Part shown: piece by piece, positions 16,402-24,923 of the stretch
Numbering within the stretch: position 1 is the first letter of the stretch
Layout of the letters: each line of letters begins with the position of its first letter
Assembly: GCF_000426645.1 (NCBI RefSeq)
Contig: NZ_AUFT01000007.1
Location: 186,001-250,000, forward strand
Length of the DNA stretch: 64,000 nucleotides
Origin: Nakamurella lactea DSM 19367
GTDB lineage: Bacteria > Actinomycetota > Actinomycetes > Mycobacteriales > Nakamurellaceae
Reading direction: 5' to 3'
Made by a program: the position numbers and the translations under genes
The notes under the pieces: generated by a model
Database searches by the model: none
Seen by the model: the letters and a program-made list of their open reading frames with translations, nothing else
Told to the model about the DNA's origin: nothing

Positions 16402-16918
16402 GCCGAGCGAGGATTCCCGGGACGTCGAGCCACTGATCCCGGCCGAGATGGCCGCCAGGATCGGCGAAGTGGTGGCCAGCCGGACGGCCGTGGTTGAGGT
16501 CAAGGAGTTCCAGCGGTGGGCGGCGTCCGTCAAGGACCGGAACCCGCTGTACTTCGACGCCGAGGTGGCGCGGGCCAACGGCCACCCGGATGTGCCGATG
16601 CCGCCGATGTTCCTGCAGCAGGTGGCGCTCGGCGTCGCCGACCTCGACCAGTTGCGGCCGGACGGCACCGCCGGCACCGGCAACGGGAACCTGTCGTTCC
16701 CGCTCTGCCCGCGCCGGATGGCCGGCGGCGAGAACCACACCTTCCTGCTGTCGGTGTACGGCGGCGACGTCATCACCCAGGAACGCCGGATCGACAGCAT
16801 CGTCGAGAAATCCGGCCGCTCGGGCAGGTTCGTCCTGGTGACCTGGAAGACCACTTACACCAACCAACGCGACGAGTTGGTGGCCGAGTCCACCAGCTCG
16901 ATGATCGCCCGACCCTGA
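16385..16918 (+). CDS. MaoC/FAS1-like dehydratase subunit (ChsH-type)
   Basis: A 177-residue hot-dog protein of the FAS1-dehydratase/MaoC N-terminal group. Conserved features are VKEFQRWAASVKDRNPLYFD, PMPPMFLQQV, and a closing ERRIDSIVEKSGRSGRFVLV strand pair. In steroid side-chain degradation, ChsH1 and ChsH2 form an alpha2beta2 hydratase that adds water to the enoyl-CoA made by ChsE1-ChsE2. Here such a protein stands between CoA-transferase and a second hot-dog subunit ten bases on. The start ATG 16385 overlaps the upstream gene. Confidence 0.8.
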   Translation: MSSLPEPSEDSRDVEPLIPAEMAARIGEVVASRTAVVEVKEFQRWAASVKDRNPLYFDAEVARANGHPDVPMPPMFLQQVALGVADLDQLRPDGTAGTGNGNLSFPLCPRRMAGGENHTFLLSVYGGDVITQERRIDSIVEKSGRSGRFVLVTWKTTYTNQRDELVAESTSSMIARP

Positions 16919-16927
16919 GAGCCGGAC

Positions 16928-17392
16928 ATGACCAGCACACCACCGCAGGTGCACTTCGATGACGTCAACGTCGGCGACGAGATCCCCACCCTGACCGTGA
17001 CCGTCGACCCGACCCAGATGTTCTTCTTCAGCGCGGCCACCTACAACGGGCACCGCATCCACTACGACCGACAGTGGGCGAAGGAGGTCGAGGGTTACCC
17101 CGACATCGTGGTGCAGGGGCCGCTGCAGGCGGCGCTGCTGGCCAGGGCCGTCACCGACTGGATCGGCAGTGCGGGGACCCTGGTCAACTACGCCGTACAG
17201 AACCGGGCCAGCGCCTTCCCGGGTGACGAACTGCGGTTCCGCGGTGTCGTCACCGCGGTCCGAGCCGAAATCGGGGCCGATACCGCCGGCCCCGCAACAG
17301 GTCTGGTCGATCTGGAGATCACCGGGCTCAAGGGTGACGGACAGGTCTTGATGCCGGGTACGGCGACGGTCCGACTGCCGCGTCGAGGCTGA
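16928..17392 (+). CDS. MaoC-like dehydratase subunit (ChsH1-type)
   Basis: A 154-residue hot-dog protein with TYNGHRIHYDRQWAKEVEGYPDIVVQGPLQAALL, the hydratase motif of the mesaconyl-CoA hydratase/HTD2 type, in which the His/Asp segment reads NGHRIHYD. It is presumably the catalytic partner of the subunit at 16385, together hydrating a 2-enoyl-CoA. ATG 16928 follows GAGCCGG. In mycobacteria the ChsH2 partner is fused to a DUF35 domain; here the DUF35 protein is a separate gene at 18680. Confidence 0.82.
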   Translation: MTSTPPQVHFDDVNVGDEIPTLTVTVDPTQMFFFSAATYNGHRIHYDRQWAKEVEGYPDIVVQGPLQAALLARAVTDWIGSAGTLVNYAVQNRASAFPGDELRFRGVVTAVRAEIGADTAGPATGLVDLEITGLKGDGQVLMPGTATVRLPRRG

Positions 17393-17427
17393 CCGGTTCG
17401 CCACCGTTACAGATGTGGAGGAAACCT

Positions 17428-18645
17428 ATGGGACTCAAGGGAGAAGCCGCGATCGTCGGCTTCGTCGAGCTCCCCGCCGAGCGCCGAACCACCCGTCCGC
17501 CGATGACCATGCTGGACCAGTGGGCGAGTCTGGCGGCAGCGGCGATCGCCGATGCGGGCCTGCCCGCCGGCCGGGTGAACGGCTTGGTCGCCTCGGGCCT
17601 GGCCGAGTCCGACAAACTGGTGCCGGCGACCCTGGCCGAATATCTCGGTCTACCGATCAACTTCGGTGAGGTGGTCGATCTCGGCGGGGCGAGTGCGGCC
17701 GGGATGATCTGGCGGGCCGCCGCGGCGATCGAACTGGGTGTCTGTGACGCGGTGCTGGCCGTGCTGCCGGATTCGCAGAACGTGCCCAGATCCGGTCGAG
17801 CGGGCAACGTCGCGAACGGATTCTCGTCCGGTCCCGGCTGGCTCGGCGCCTCCAGCGGCAACTACGGATCACCGCAGGCGGAATTCGAGATCCCTTACGG
17901 GAACGTGGGTCAGAACGGTCCCTATGCGCAGATCGCCCGACGTTACGCGGCGGAGTTCGGCTACGACCCGCGGGCCACCGCGAAGATCGCCGCCGATCAA
18001 CGGCAGAACGCCTGCGCCACCGTTGGCGCGGTCTTCGCCGGTAAGCCGATCACCATCGACGACGTGCTGGCCAGCCCGATGATCGCCGACCCGCTGCACA
18101 TGCTGGAGATGGTGATGCGCTGCCACGGCGGCAACGGGGTACTCATCGCGAACGCCGAGCTGGCCGGCCGGTCGAAGCACCGACCGGTCTGGATCAAGGG
18201 ATTCGGCGAACACGTCGAGTTCAAGACCCCTACCTACGCACCGGATCTGCTGCGCACCCCGATCGCGGCCGCCGCCGATCAGGCGTTCGGAATGGCCGGG
18301 ATCGAGCGGTCCGACATCGACATGGCCTCGATCTACGACTGCTACACCATCACCGTGCTGATGAGCCTGGAGGACGCCGGGTTCTGCGAAAAAGGGACCG
18401 GCATGCGCTGGGTCACCGAGCGCGACCTGACCTACGCCGGCGACTTCCCGGTGAACACCGCCGGCGGCCAACTGTCCTACGGTCAGGTGGGGATGGCCGG
18501 TGGCATGCACCATGTCTGCGACGCCACCCGGCAGATCATGGGCCGGGCCGGCCGTGCCCAGGTGGCCGACTGCGACATCGCCTTCGTCAGCGGCAACGGC
18601 GGAATCATGAGCGAGCAGGTCGCACTCATCCTGCAGGGACAATGA
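17428..18645 (+). CDS. Thiolase-like aldolase, Ltp2/SCP-x family
   Basis: A 405-residue thiolase-fold protein of the lipid-transfer/SCP-x group. The first Cys position of true thiolases is replaced (VDLGGASAAGMIW), as in Ltp2, which is a retro-aldolase rather than a thiolase. Other landmarks are IYDCYTITVLMSLEDAGFC and PVNTAGGQLSYGQVGMAGGMHHVCD. GGAGG lies six bases before ATG 17428. Ltp2 works with the DUF35 domain of ChsH2 to cleave a hydroxyacyl-CoA to a ketone plus a short acyl-CoA. The DUF35 gene is 34 bases downstream, supporting the same partnership. Confidence 0.86.
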   Translation: MGLKGEAAIVGFVELPAERRTTRPPMTMLDQWASLAAAAIADAGLPAGRVNGLVASGLAESDKLVPATLAEYLGLPINFGEVVDLGGASAAGMIWRAAAAIELGVCDAVLAVLPDSQNVPRSGRAGNVANGFSSGPGWLGASSGNYGSPQAEFEIPYGNVGQNGPYAQIARRYAAEFGYDPRATAKIAADQRQNACATVGAVFAGKPITIDDVLASPMIADPLHMLEMVMRCHGGNGVLIANAELAGRSKHRPVWIKGFGEHVEFKTPTYAPDLLRTPIAAAADQAFGMAGIERSDIDMASIYDCYTITVLMSLEDAGFCEKGTGMRWVTERDLTYAGDFPVNTAGGQLSYGQVGMAGGMHHVCDATRQIMGRAGRAQVADCDIAFVSGNGGIMSEQVALILQGQ

Positions 18646-18679
18646 GGAATCATCGGAACGGCCGCAGCGAGGAGTCGCC

Positions 18680-19129
18680 ATGACCGACACCGCAGCGCAC
18701 ACCGCCATCGAGCGCGAGCGCGAGCCCAAGCCGCTGCCGGACCCGACGCCGGTCTCCCGGCCGTTCTGGGACGCCCTTGCCTCCCACCGGATCCGGATCC
18801 AGTACTCGCCCTCCGGCGGCGAGTACGTCTTCTATCCACGACTGCTGGCACCCGGCACGCTGGCCGACGATCTGCAGTGGCGCGAGATCTCCGGCGCCGG
18901 GACGCTCTACACCTACACCGTCGCCGACCGGCCGACTGCGCCGCCGTGGGCCGATGCGGTGCCGCAGCTGCTGGCGATCGTGCAGTGGGACGAGGGGCCG
19001 CGGCTGTCCACCGAACTGGTCGACGTCGACCCGGCGGAGCTGAGCGTCGGGATGCGGGTACGGCCGGTGTTCTGCGACCAGCCTGGGGGCGTCACCTTGC
19101 TGCGCTACCAGCCGGATCCCGGTCGCTGA
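18680..19129 (+). CDS. DUF35 OB-fold protein lacking the zinc-ribbon cysteines
   Basis: A 149-residue DUF35 protein: N-terminal helices (PVSRPFWDALASHRIRIQY), a ribbon region, then the OB fold (GAGTLYTYTVADRPTAPPW, LSVGMRVRPVF). The zinc ribbon normally has two CxxC pairs; here these read SPSG and LAPG, so no zinc site remains. The start ATG 18680 follows GAGGAG. DUF35 partners gate acyl-CoA access to thiolase-like proteins; with the Ltp2-like gene immediately upstream it is probably the aldolase's essential second subunit. Confidence 0.85.
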   Translation: MTDTAAHTAIEREREPKPLPDPTPVSRPFWDALASHRIRIQYSPSGGEYVFYPRLLAPGTLADDLQWREISGAGTLYTYTVADRPTAPPWADAVPQLLAIVQWDEGPRLSTELVDVDPAELSVGMRVRPVFCDQPGGVTLLRYQPDPGR

Positions 19130-19196
19130 CGGTGGTCACGATGGCGAACACCCGCTGGTCCATGGCCGGACTGCGGCGCGCCCGGCTCCCGTCGAC

Positions 19197-20353
19197 ATGA
19201 CCCCCGGCAGCGACGTGTTCACGCGTCGGTACCCGGCTCCGGATGCCGGGCTGCTGGTCGCGGTGAAGGACAACTTCGACATGGCCGGTGAGATCACCGG
19301 CGCCGGCTGCCGGGCCGTGATGGAGTCGGCGGCCCCCGCGCCGGCCGACGCCGCCTGCCTGGCCGGTGTCCGCCGGGCACAGGCATCCGGCACCGCGCAG
19401 ATCATCGGCCGTACCGTCATGGACGAACTGGCTGCCGGTGCGACCGGGATCAATCCCTGGACCGGGACTCCGCAGAATCCTCGGTATCCCGGCCGCATCC
19501 CGGGCGGCTCGTCATCAGGGTCGGCAGTGGCCGTCGCCACCGGGTCGGCCGACATCGGGTTCGGGACCGACACCGGCGGTTCGGTCCGGATACCTGCCGC
19601 CTGCTGCGGGATCGCCGGCCTGAAGACGAGTATCGGTCGGGTCCCCACCGACGGCGTCCATCCGTTGAGCCAGACGTTGGACGTCGTGGGGGTGATGGCG
19701 CGTACGAGCTCCGACCTGGCAGCCGGAATGGCGTTGCTGGAGCCCGGGTTCTCGATCCCGGCCGCGGGCAGCCGTTCTGTTGGCCGGATCCGATTGAGCG
19801 GCAATGATCGCTGGATCGACGCGGCCGTCGACGATGCGCTCGCTGCGTCCGGGATGGTGGTGCGCGACGTCGAGCTCGACGACTGGTCGGCCGCACACGA
19901 GGCGACCTACACCATCCTCATCACCGAGGCATGGCACAACCATCAGCACCTGCTGGCCGCGCACCCGGACGGCGTGAGTCCGCTCCTCACGGCGCAATTG
20001 GTGGCCGGCGGCCGGATTTCGTCATCCGAGGTAGGGCGGGCGCACCGGTTCCGGCGGTACTGGATCGCCCGGCTCAACCGCCTGCTGGAGGAGGTCGACC
20101 TGCTCTGCGTTCCGACCCTGTCCACCGCGCCCGCGTTGCTCGACGATGCGGAGACCATCGACTGGGGCACCTTCGCCCGCACCATGCCGGTCAACCTGGC
20201 GGGTTCCCCGCGCTGGCCATGCCGGTACCCGTGGTCGGCACGGACCTCCCGGCATCGCTACAGCTGATCGGCGGTGCCGGCGCCGAAGGGCTGCTGCTGC
20301 GGACGGCTCAGCAGATCGAAGACGCCACCACCGGGTCGGCCCATCGGGGCTGA
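19197..20353 (+). CDS. Amidase-signature family hydrolase, frameshifted near its 3' end
   Basis: An amidase-signature enzyme with catalytic Lys in VAVKDNFDM, the Gly/Ser-rich signature GGSSSGSAVAVATG, and the cis-Ser/acylated Ser segment GTDTGGSVRIPA. The frame breaks at about 20201-20204: the original frame ends as PRWPCRYPW and stops at 20267, while the +1 frame continues as FPALAMPVPVVGTDLP and ends at TGA 20353, the normal end of the family. One base is missing from a GGN codon. Start 19197 has a poor ribosome site and may be wrong. The repaired end overlaps the convergent enoyl-CoA hydratase by 46 bases. It would hydrolyse an amide, for example a conjugated side chain, but the substrate is unknown. 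Confidence 0.72.
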
Positions 20354-21117
20354 CGCTTCTCCACGAAGGCGGCGGCGCCCTCGGCGGCGTCCGGTCCGGC
20401 CAGCAGTCGCTCGGTGGCCGCCCGGTTCGCCGCCCGTCGCTCGTCGACACCGTCGGTGAGCGAGCGGTACATCAGCTCCTTGGTCGCTGCCACCGCGGCC
20501 GGCGAGTGGCCGGCGATCCGCTCCGCCAGTTCGACGGCGGCCGGCAGCACCTGCTCGGCCGGCAGGACCCGGTTCACCAGGCCCAACTGCAGCGCCCGTT
20601 GGGCGGTCAGCGGTTCGCCGGCCAGGCCGATCTCCAGCGCCACTGCGAGTGGCAGCTGCAGCGGGAGGTCGGTGCCGCCCTCGCTGGCGGCGATGCCGCG
20701 GCTCACCTCCGGCAGCGCGAACACCGCGTGCTCGGCCGCCACCCGCAGGTCGCAGGCCAGCACCAGCTCGAACCCGCCGCCGATCGCGGCGCCGTTCACG
20801 GCCGCGATCACCGGTGTGCCGAACCGGCCGTCCCGCAGCAGATTCACCGGCCTGGTGGCCAGCTCCGGCAGTCCGTCGGTGGCCAGCGCCTTGAGGTCGA
20901 GTCCGGCGCTGAATGCCTTGTCGCCGGTCGCGGTCAGCACGATCGCGCGCACCGACGGGTCGGCGCCGAGCACCGTCAAATGCTCGAACAGCGCATGCAG
21001 GGTGGCGCCGTCGAGGGCGTTACGGACGTGCGGGCGGTCGATCGTCAGCACGGCGACGGCGCCGTGCCGGTCCTCGGTCACCGTCCGTGGCGACGGGGAT
21101 ATCGATTGTTGGGCCAT
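20308..21117 (-). CDS. Enoyl-CoA hydratase/isomerase family protein
   Basis: A 269-residue crotonase-fold protein with the oxyanion segments KAFSAGLDLKAL and NGAAIGGGFELVLACD, the latter followed by FALPEVSRGI with the usual Glu. ATG 21117 follows CGAGGAG; the longer reading to 21162 would run into the promoter region. It is divergent from ipdA and shares the 132-base gap carrying the KstR2-type operator, so it may respond to the same repressor. It is not the EchA20 ring hydrolase, which is at 26702. It probably hydrates or isomerises an unsaturated acyl-CoA. Confidence 0.87.
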   Translation of the reverse strand: MAQQSISPSPRTVTEDRHGAVAVLTIDRPHVRNALDGATLHALFEHLTVLGADPSVRAIVLTATGDKAFSAGLDLKALATDGLPELATRPVNLLRDGRFGTPVIAAVNGAAIGGGFELVLACDLRVAAEHAVFALPEVSRGIAASEGGTDLPLQLPLAVALEIGLAGEPLTAQRALQLGLVNRVLPAEQVLPAAVELAERIAGHSPAAVAATKELMYRSLTDGVDERRAANRAATERLLAGPDAAEGAAAFVEKRQPRWADPVVASSIC

Positions 21118-21163
21118 CGGGACTCCTCGGGTCACGGCGGGGCGATCGTCACACTCGTACACC

Positions 21164-21209
21164 TTGACGCCGCTCCCACGCCTGCTACCGTACCAACCAA
21201 GCGCTTGCT
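21164..21209 (+). promoter_or_regulatory. ipd operon promoter with KstR2-type operator
   Basis: TTGACG (21164-21169), 16-base spacer, weak -10 TACCGT (21186-21191) and the operator ACCAAGCGCTTGCT (21196-21209) at the start-site position. The operator equals that at 2186 base for base and matches the KstR2 consensus fully. It is 41 bases before the ipdA start and may also affect the divergent hydratase at 21117. Confidence 0.85.
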
Positions 21210-21249
21210 ACGTCTGGCAACAAGAGCACGAGAACGGGGAACGTGGATC

Positions 21250-22113
21250 ATGGTCGATAAGACAATCGGCGCCGCTGAGGTGATCTCCCGGCTCGAGTCC
21301 GGGATGACCATCGGCATCGGCGGTTGGGGCTCCCGGCGCAAACCGATGTCGCTGGTACGGGAGATCCTGCGCTCCGATCTCAAGGATCTGACGGTCGTCT
21401 CCTACGGCGGGCCCGACGTCGGACTCCTGTGCGCGGCCGGCAAGGTCAAGAAGGTGGTCTTCGGCTTCGTCTCGCTGGACTCGATCGCCCTCGACCCGCA
21501 CTTCCGGGCCGCTCGGCAGTCCGGGGCCATCGAGGTCGCCGAGTACGACGAGGGCATGCTCCAGTGGGGCCTGTACGCCGCCGGCATCAAACTCCCGTTC
21601 CTGCCGACCCGGGCCGGTCTCGGCTCCGACGTCATGAAGTACAACCCGGACCTGCGGACGGTTGCCGACCCCTATGGTGGCGACACCACCGTCGCGATGC
21701 CGGCGATCCACCTGGACGCGGCGCTGGTGCACATGAACCGGGCCGACCAGCACGGTAACGCCCAGTTCCTCGGACCGGACCCGTACTTCGATGATCTGTA
21801 TTGCATGGCCGCCGACCAGGCGTTCGTCTCGTGCGAGAAGATCGTGCCCACCGCCGAGCTCACCGAGAACCACCATCCGGCGACGCTGCGGATCAACCGG
21901 GTCGTCGTCAGCGGCGTTGTCGAGGCGCCCGGCGGCGCGCACTTCACCTCCTGCGTTCCCGACTACGAGCGGGACGAGCAGTTCCAGCGGGAGTATGTGA
22001 AGGCCGCCGGTGACGCCGAAACGTGGCGGGAGTTCGAGCGGAAGTACCTGGCTGTGCCAGAGTCCGAGTATCAGGCCGCCGTGTCGGCGCGCCATGAGGA
22101 GGTGTCGGCATGA
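21250..22113 (+). CDS. ipdA: IpdA, CoA-transferase-family ring hydrolase alpha subunit
   Basis: A 287-residue family I CoA-transferase alpha subunit. GMTIGIGGWGSRRKPMSLVR, VSYGGPDVGLLCAAGKVK and VEAPGGAHFTSCVPDY match mycobacterial IpdA closely as I recall it. IpdAB is known to act as a beta-ketoacyl-CoA hydrolase that opens the last steroid ring (ring C) of COCHEA-CoA in HIP catabolism. It starts at ATG 21250 after ACGGGGA and overlaps ipdB as ATGA. It is first in the operon behind a perfect KstR2-type operator. Confidence 0.93.
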   Translation: MVDKTIGAAEVISRLESGMTIGIGGWGSRRKPMSLVREILRSDLKDLTVVSYGGPDVGLLCAAGKVKKVVFGFVSLDSIALDPHFRAARQSGAIEVAEYDEGMLQWGLYAAGIKLPFLPTRAGLGSDVMKYNPDLRTVADPYGGDTTVAMPAIHLDAALVHMNRADQHGNAQFLGPDPYFDDLYCMAADQAFVSCEKIVPTAELTENHHPATLRINRVVVSGVVEAPGGAHFTSCVPDYERDEQFQREYVKAAGDAETWREFERKYLAVPESEYQAAVSARHEEVSA

Positions 22114-22904
22114 CCAGCACGACGACGTCCGCGCCGGAATCCACCACCGATGCTCCGGCCACCCGCGCCGAGGTGTGCGTGGCGGCCGCGGCCGATCTGT
22201 TCCGGGACAACGGCGAGATGATCGCCAGCGCCTTCGGCACCATTCCGGCGATCGGCGTCCGGCTGGCCCGCGAGACCTTCTCGCCGGACCTGCTGATCTC
22301 CGACGGGGAGGCCTACATGCTGCGGGGCACCAACCCGGTCGGCAAGAAGCCGCAGGGCGACGTCGAAGCCTGGACGCCGTTCCGCACCATCTTCGACCTG
22401 GTCTGGTACGGCAAGCGGCACGTGGTGATGATCCCGTCGCAGGTCGATGCGTACGCCAACACCAACATCTCCGCGATCGGTGAGTACAGCAAGCCGAAGG
22501 TGCAGCTGCTGGGCGTCCGCGGCGGACCGGGCAACACGGTCAGCCACCCCACCAGCTACTGGGTGCCCAAGCACTCGAGCCGGGTGTTCGTGCCGAACGT
22601 CGACATGGTGTCCGGCGTCGGCAACGATCGGGCGGCCGAGGCCGGCCCGGCGGCCCAGCGTTACCACGACCTGCGGGGGGTGCTGACGAACCTCGCGGTC
22701 CTCGACTTCGCCGATGACGGCCGGCTGCGGCTGGCCTCGGTCCACCCGGGGGTGACGGTGGAGCAGGTGCAGCAGGCCACCGGCTTCGACCTGGTGATCG
22801 ACGGTGACGTCCCCGAGACCCGGCAGCCGACCGCCGAGGAGCTGAGGCTGATCCGCGAGGTGCTGGATCCGAAGGGCTTGCGGGACAAGGAAGTATCCGG
22901 GTGA
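22110..22904 (+). CDS. ipdB: IpdB, CoA-transferase-family ring hydrolase beta subunit
   Basis: A 264-residue beta subunit. TRAEVCVAAAADLFRDNGE, WYGKRHVVMIPSQVDAYAN, VRGGPGNTVSHPTSYWV and the closing EVLDPKGLRDKE correspond to mycobacterial IpdB. It forms the ring-opening hydrolase with IpdA. It overlaps ipdA by four bases and ipdC by four bases (GTGA). A Ser/Thr-rich leader of about 15 residues precedes the conserved start. Confidence 0.93.
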   Translation: MTSTTTSAPESTTDAPATRAEVCVAAAADLFRDNGEMIASAFGTIPAIGVRLARETFSPDLLISDGEAYMLRGTNPVGKKPQGDVEAWTPFRTIFDLVWYGKRHVVMIPSQVDAYANTNISAIGEYSKPKVQLLGVRGGPGNTVSHPTSYWVPKHSSRVFVPNVDMVSGVGNDRAAEAGPAAQRYHDLRGVLTNLAVLDFADDGRLRLASVHPGVTVEQVQQATGFDLVIDGDVPETRQPTAEELRLIREVLDPKGLRDKEVSG

Positions 22905-24013
22905 CCGGGCAGGCGGTGCCGGCGGGCGTTGTCGGCGACCTCCCGGACGCGTTGCGCACCAGGGCGTGTGAGCTCTTCGGTGTGCAATACCCGATCGTGC
23001 AGACCGGCATGGGATACGTCTCCGACGCGGCGCTCACCACGGCCACGGCGAATGCCGGCGGGCTCGGCATCCTGTCGGCCGGGCTGCTGTCCTACGGCGA
23101 GTTGGTGGCGGCGATCGACAAGATCAAGGCCGGCACCGACAAGCCGTTCGGGGTGAACATCCGCGCCGACCAGTCCGATGTCGAGAAGCGGATCGACCTG
23201 CTCATCTCCGCGGAGGTCAAGGTCGCGTCGTTCGCCTTGGCGCCCAAGGAGAAGCTGATCGCCAAGTGCAAGGACGCCGGCCTGGTCGTCGTCCCCTCGA
23301 TCGGTGCCCGGCGGCACGCCGAGAAGGTGGCGGGCTGGGGCGCCGACGCGGTGATCGTGCAGGGCGGCGAGGGCGGCGGGCACACCGGTGGGGTGCCGAC
23401 CAGCCTGCTGCTGCCGCAGGTGGTCGACGCCGTCGACATTCCGGTGATCGGCGCCGGCGGCTTCTTCGACGGGCGCGGCCTGGTGGCCGCGCTGGCCTAC
23501 GGCGCGGCCGGTATCGCGATGGGTACCAGGTTCCTGCTGACCAGCGACTCGCCGGTGGCCGACGCGGTCAAACAGGTCTACCTGTCCAAGACGGTCAACG
23601 ACACAGTGCTGACCGTCGAGGTCGACGGGGTACCGCAGCGGGTGCTGCGGGCCGGCACCGTCGACAAGTTGGAATCCAGCAGCAAACCGGGACGTCTGAT
23701 CAGGGCCGCCCGCAATGCCGTTGCGTTCCACCGGATCTCGGACGTCAGCTGGAAGGGCATGATCTCCGAGGGCCTGGCCATGCGGAAGAACCAGGGCCTG
23801 ACCTGGAGCCAGATGGTGATGGCCGCCAATGCCCCCATGCTCTACCGGTCGGCCCTGCTCGAGGGCCGGACCGACGTCGGGGTGATGGCCACCGGACAGG
23901 TGGTCGGGCTGATCGACGACATCCCGAGCTGCGCCGAACTGATCAATCGCATCATCGCCGAGGCCACCGCCGTGCTCGGACGGCTGACGCCGGCCTCCGG
24001 CGCACACCACTGA
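22901..24013 (+). CDS. ipdC: IpdC, FMN-dependent oxidoreductase of the nitronate monooxygenase fold
   Basis: A 370-residue FMN TIM-barrel protein. YPIVQTGMGYVSDAALTTA, FGVNIRADQSDVEKR, VIVQGGEGGGHTGG and GAGGFFDGRGLVAALAYGA match IpdC of the HIP pathway, where it acts on ring-hydroxylated CoA intermediates. Homology alone would suggest nitronate monooxygenase, but its place directly after ipdAB settles the assignment. It starts at GTG 22901, overlapping ipdB. Confidence 0.92.
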   Translation: MTGQAVPAGVVGDLPDALRTRACELFGVQYPIVQTGMGYVSDAALTTATANAGGLGILSAGLLSYGELVAAIDKIKAGTDKPFGVNIRADQSDVEKRIDLLISAEVKVASFALAPKEKLIAKCKDAGLVVVPSIGARRHAEKVAGWGADAVIVQGGEGGGHTGGVPTSLLLPQVVDAVDIPVIGAGGFFDGRGLVAALAYGAAGIAMGTRFLLTSDSPVADAVKQVYLSKTVNDTVLTVEVDGVPQRVLRAGTVDKLESSSKPGRLIRAARNAVAFHRISDVSWKGMISEGLAMRKNQGLTWSQMVMAANAPMLYRSALLEGRTDVGVMATGQVVGLIDDIPSCAELINRIIAEATAVLGRLTPASGAHH

Positions 24014-24047
24014 CCTGCCGCAGGGCAACGAAACAGGAGGAACCACC

Positions 24048-24923
24048 GTGAGTTCGCTGAACGACAGGGTCGTCGTGGTGACCGGCGCCGGCCGCGGCAT
24101 GGGGCGTGAACACGCCCTACTGGCGGCCGCCGAGGGCGCCGCGGTCGTGGTGAACGACAACGGCTCGGCCGCCGATGGCACCGGCGCCGACCCGAGCCTT
24201 GCCGCAGCGGTGGTCGACGAGATCGTGGCCGCCGGCGGCAAGGCCGTTGCCCACGTCGGTGACGCAGCGGAGACCGGTGTCGCTCACGAGCTGCTCGACC
24301 TCGCGGTCGCCCAGTTCGGCGCCGTGACCGGCCTGGTGAACAACGCCGGCATCTTGCGGGACAAGATGTTCGTGAACATGAGCGAACAGGACTGGGACGC
24401 GGTGATCCGTGGCCAGCTCCGGGCCACGTTCGCCCCGAGTCGGGTGTTCAGCGAATACTGGCGCACCGAGTCGAAGGCCGGCCGGCAGCCGGCCGCCTCG
24501 ATCGTGAACATGCCGTCGACCTCCGGCCTGATCGGCGCGGTCGGTCAGACCAACTACGGCGCCGCCAAGGCGGCGATCGCCTCGCTCACCGTGATTCTCG
24601 CCCAGGAGCTGGGTCGCTACGGGGTGCGGGTCAACGGGGTGACGCCGGTCGCCAGGACCCGGATGACGGAGAACCTGCCCAAGATCGGTGAACTGGTCGC
24701 GGCGCCGGCCGACCCCGACGAGTTCGACGTCTACCACCCGGGCAACGTCTCGCCACTGGTCGCCTGGTTGTTGACGGCCGACTGCCCGGTGACCGGTGAG
24801 GTGTACTACGCCAAGGGCGGCGAAATTCGTCGGTTCGCGCCGTGGAGCTACGACTGGACCATTGACCACGGCCGCCGTTGGACGGTCGCCGAGATCGACG
24901 AGGAGCTGCGAAATCGTGTCTGA
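24048..24923 (+). CDS. SDR of the multifunctional-enzyme (17-beta-HSD4) type
   Basis: A 291-residue SDR with TGAGRGMGREHALLAAAEG, VVNDNG, NNAGILRD and the active-site YGAAK within GQTNYGAAKAAI. The GREHALL and ILRDKMF segments are typical of the peroxisomal multifunctional enzyme type-2 dehydrogenase domain and of the SDRs in the mycobacterial KstR2 regulon. GTG 24048 follows AGGAGG. It likely oxidises a 3-hydroxyacyl-CoA made by one of the hydratases. Its last eight bases overlap ipdF. Confidence 0.86.
   Translation: MSSLNDRVVVVTGAGRGMGREHALLAAAEGAAVVVNDNGSAADGTGADPSLAAAVVDEIVAAGGKAVAHVGDAAETGVAHELLDLAVAQFGAVTGLVNNAGILRDKMFVNMSEQDWDAVIRGQLRATFAPSRVFSEYWRTESKAGRQPAASIVNMPSTSGLIGAVGQTNYGAAKAAIASLTVILAQELGRYGVRVNGVTPVARTRMTENLPKIGELVAAPADPDEFDVYHPGNVSPLVAWLLTADCPVTGEVYYAKGGEIRRFAPWSYDWTIDHGRRWTVAEIDEELRNRV

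Noticed and set aside
20308-21117. EchA20 candidate by position next to ipdA.
   Set aside because: Lacks the EchA20 segments (RGFNAGVDIKEMQ, PEVERGALGAATHLSRL); these are in the gene at 26702.
24796-24915. N-terminal extension of ipdF to ATG 24796.
   Set aside because: It lies wholly inside the upstream SDR gene and is not similar to the family; GTG 24916 gives the expected N-terminus.
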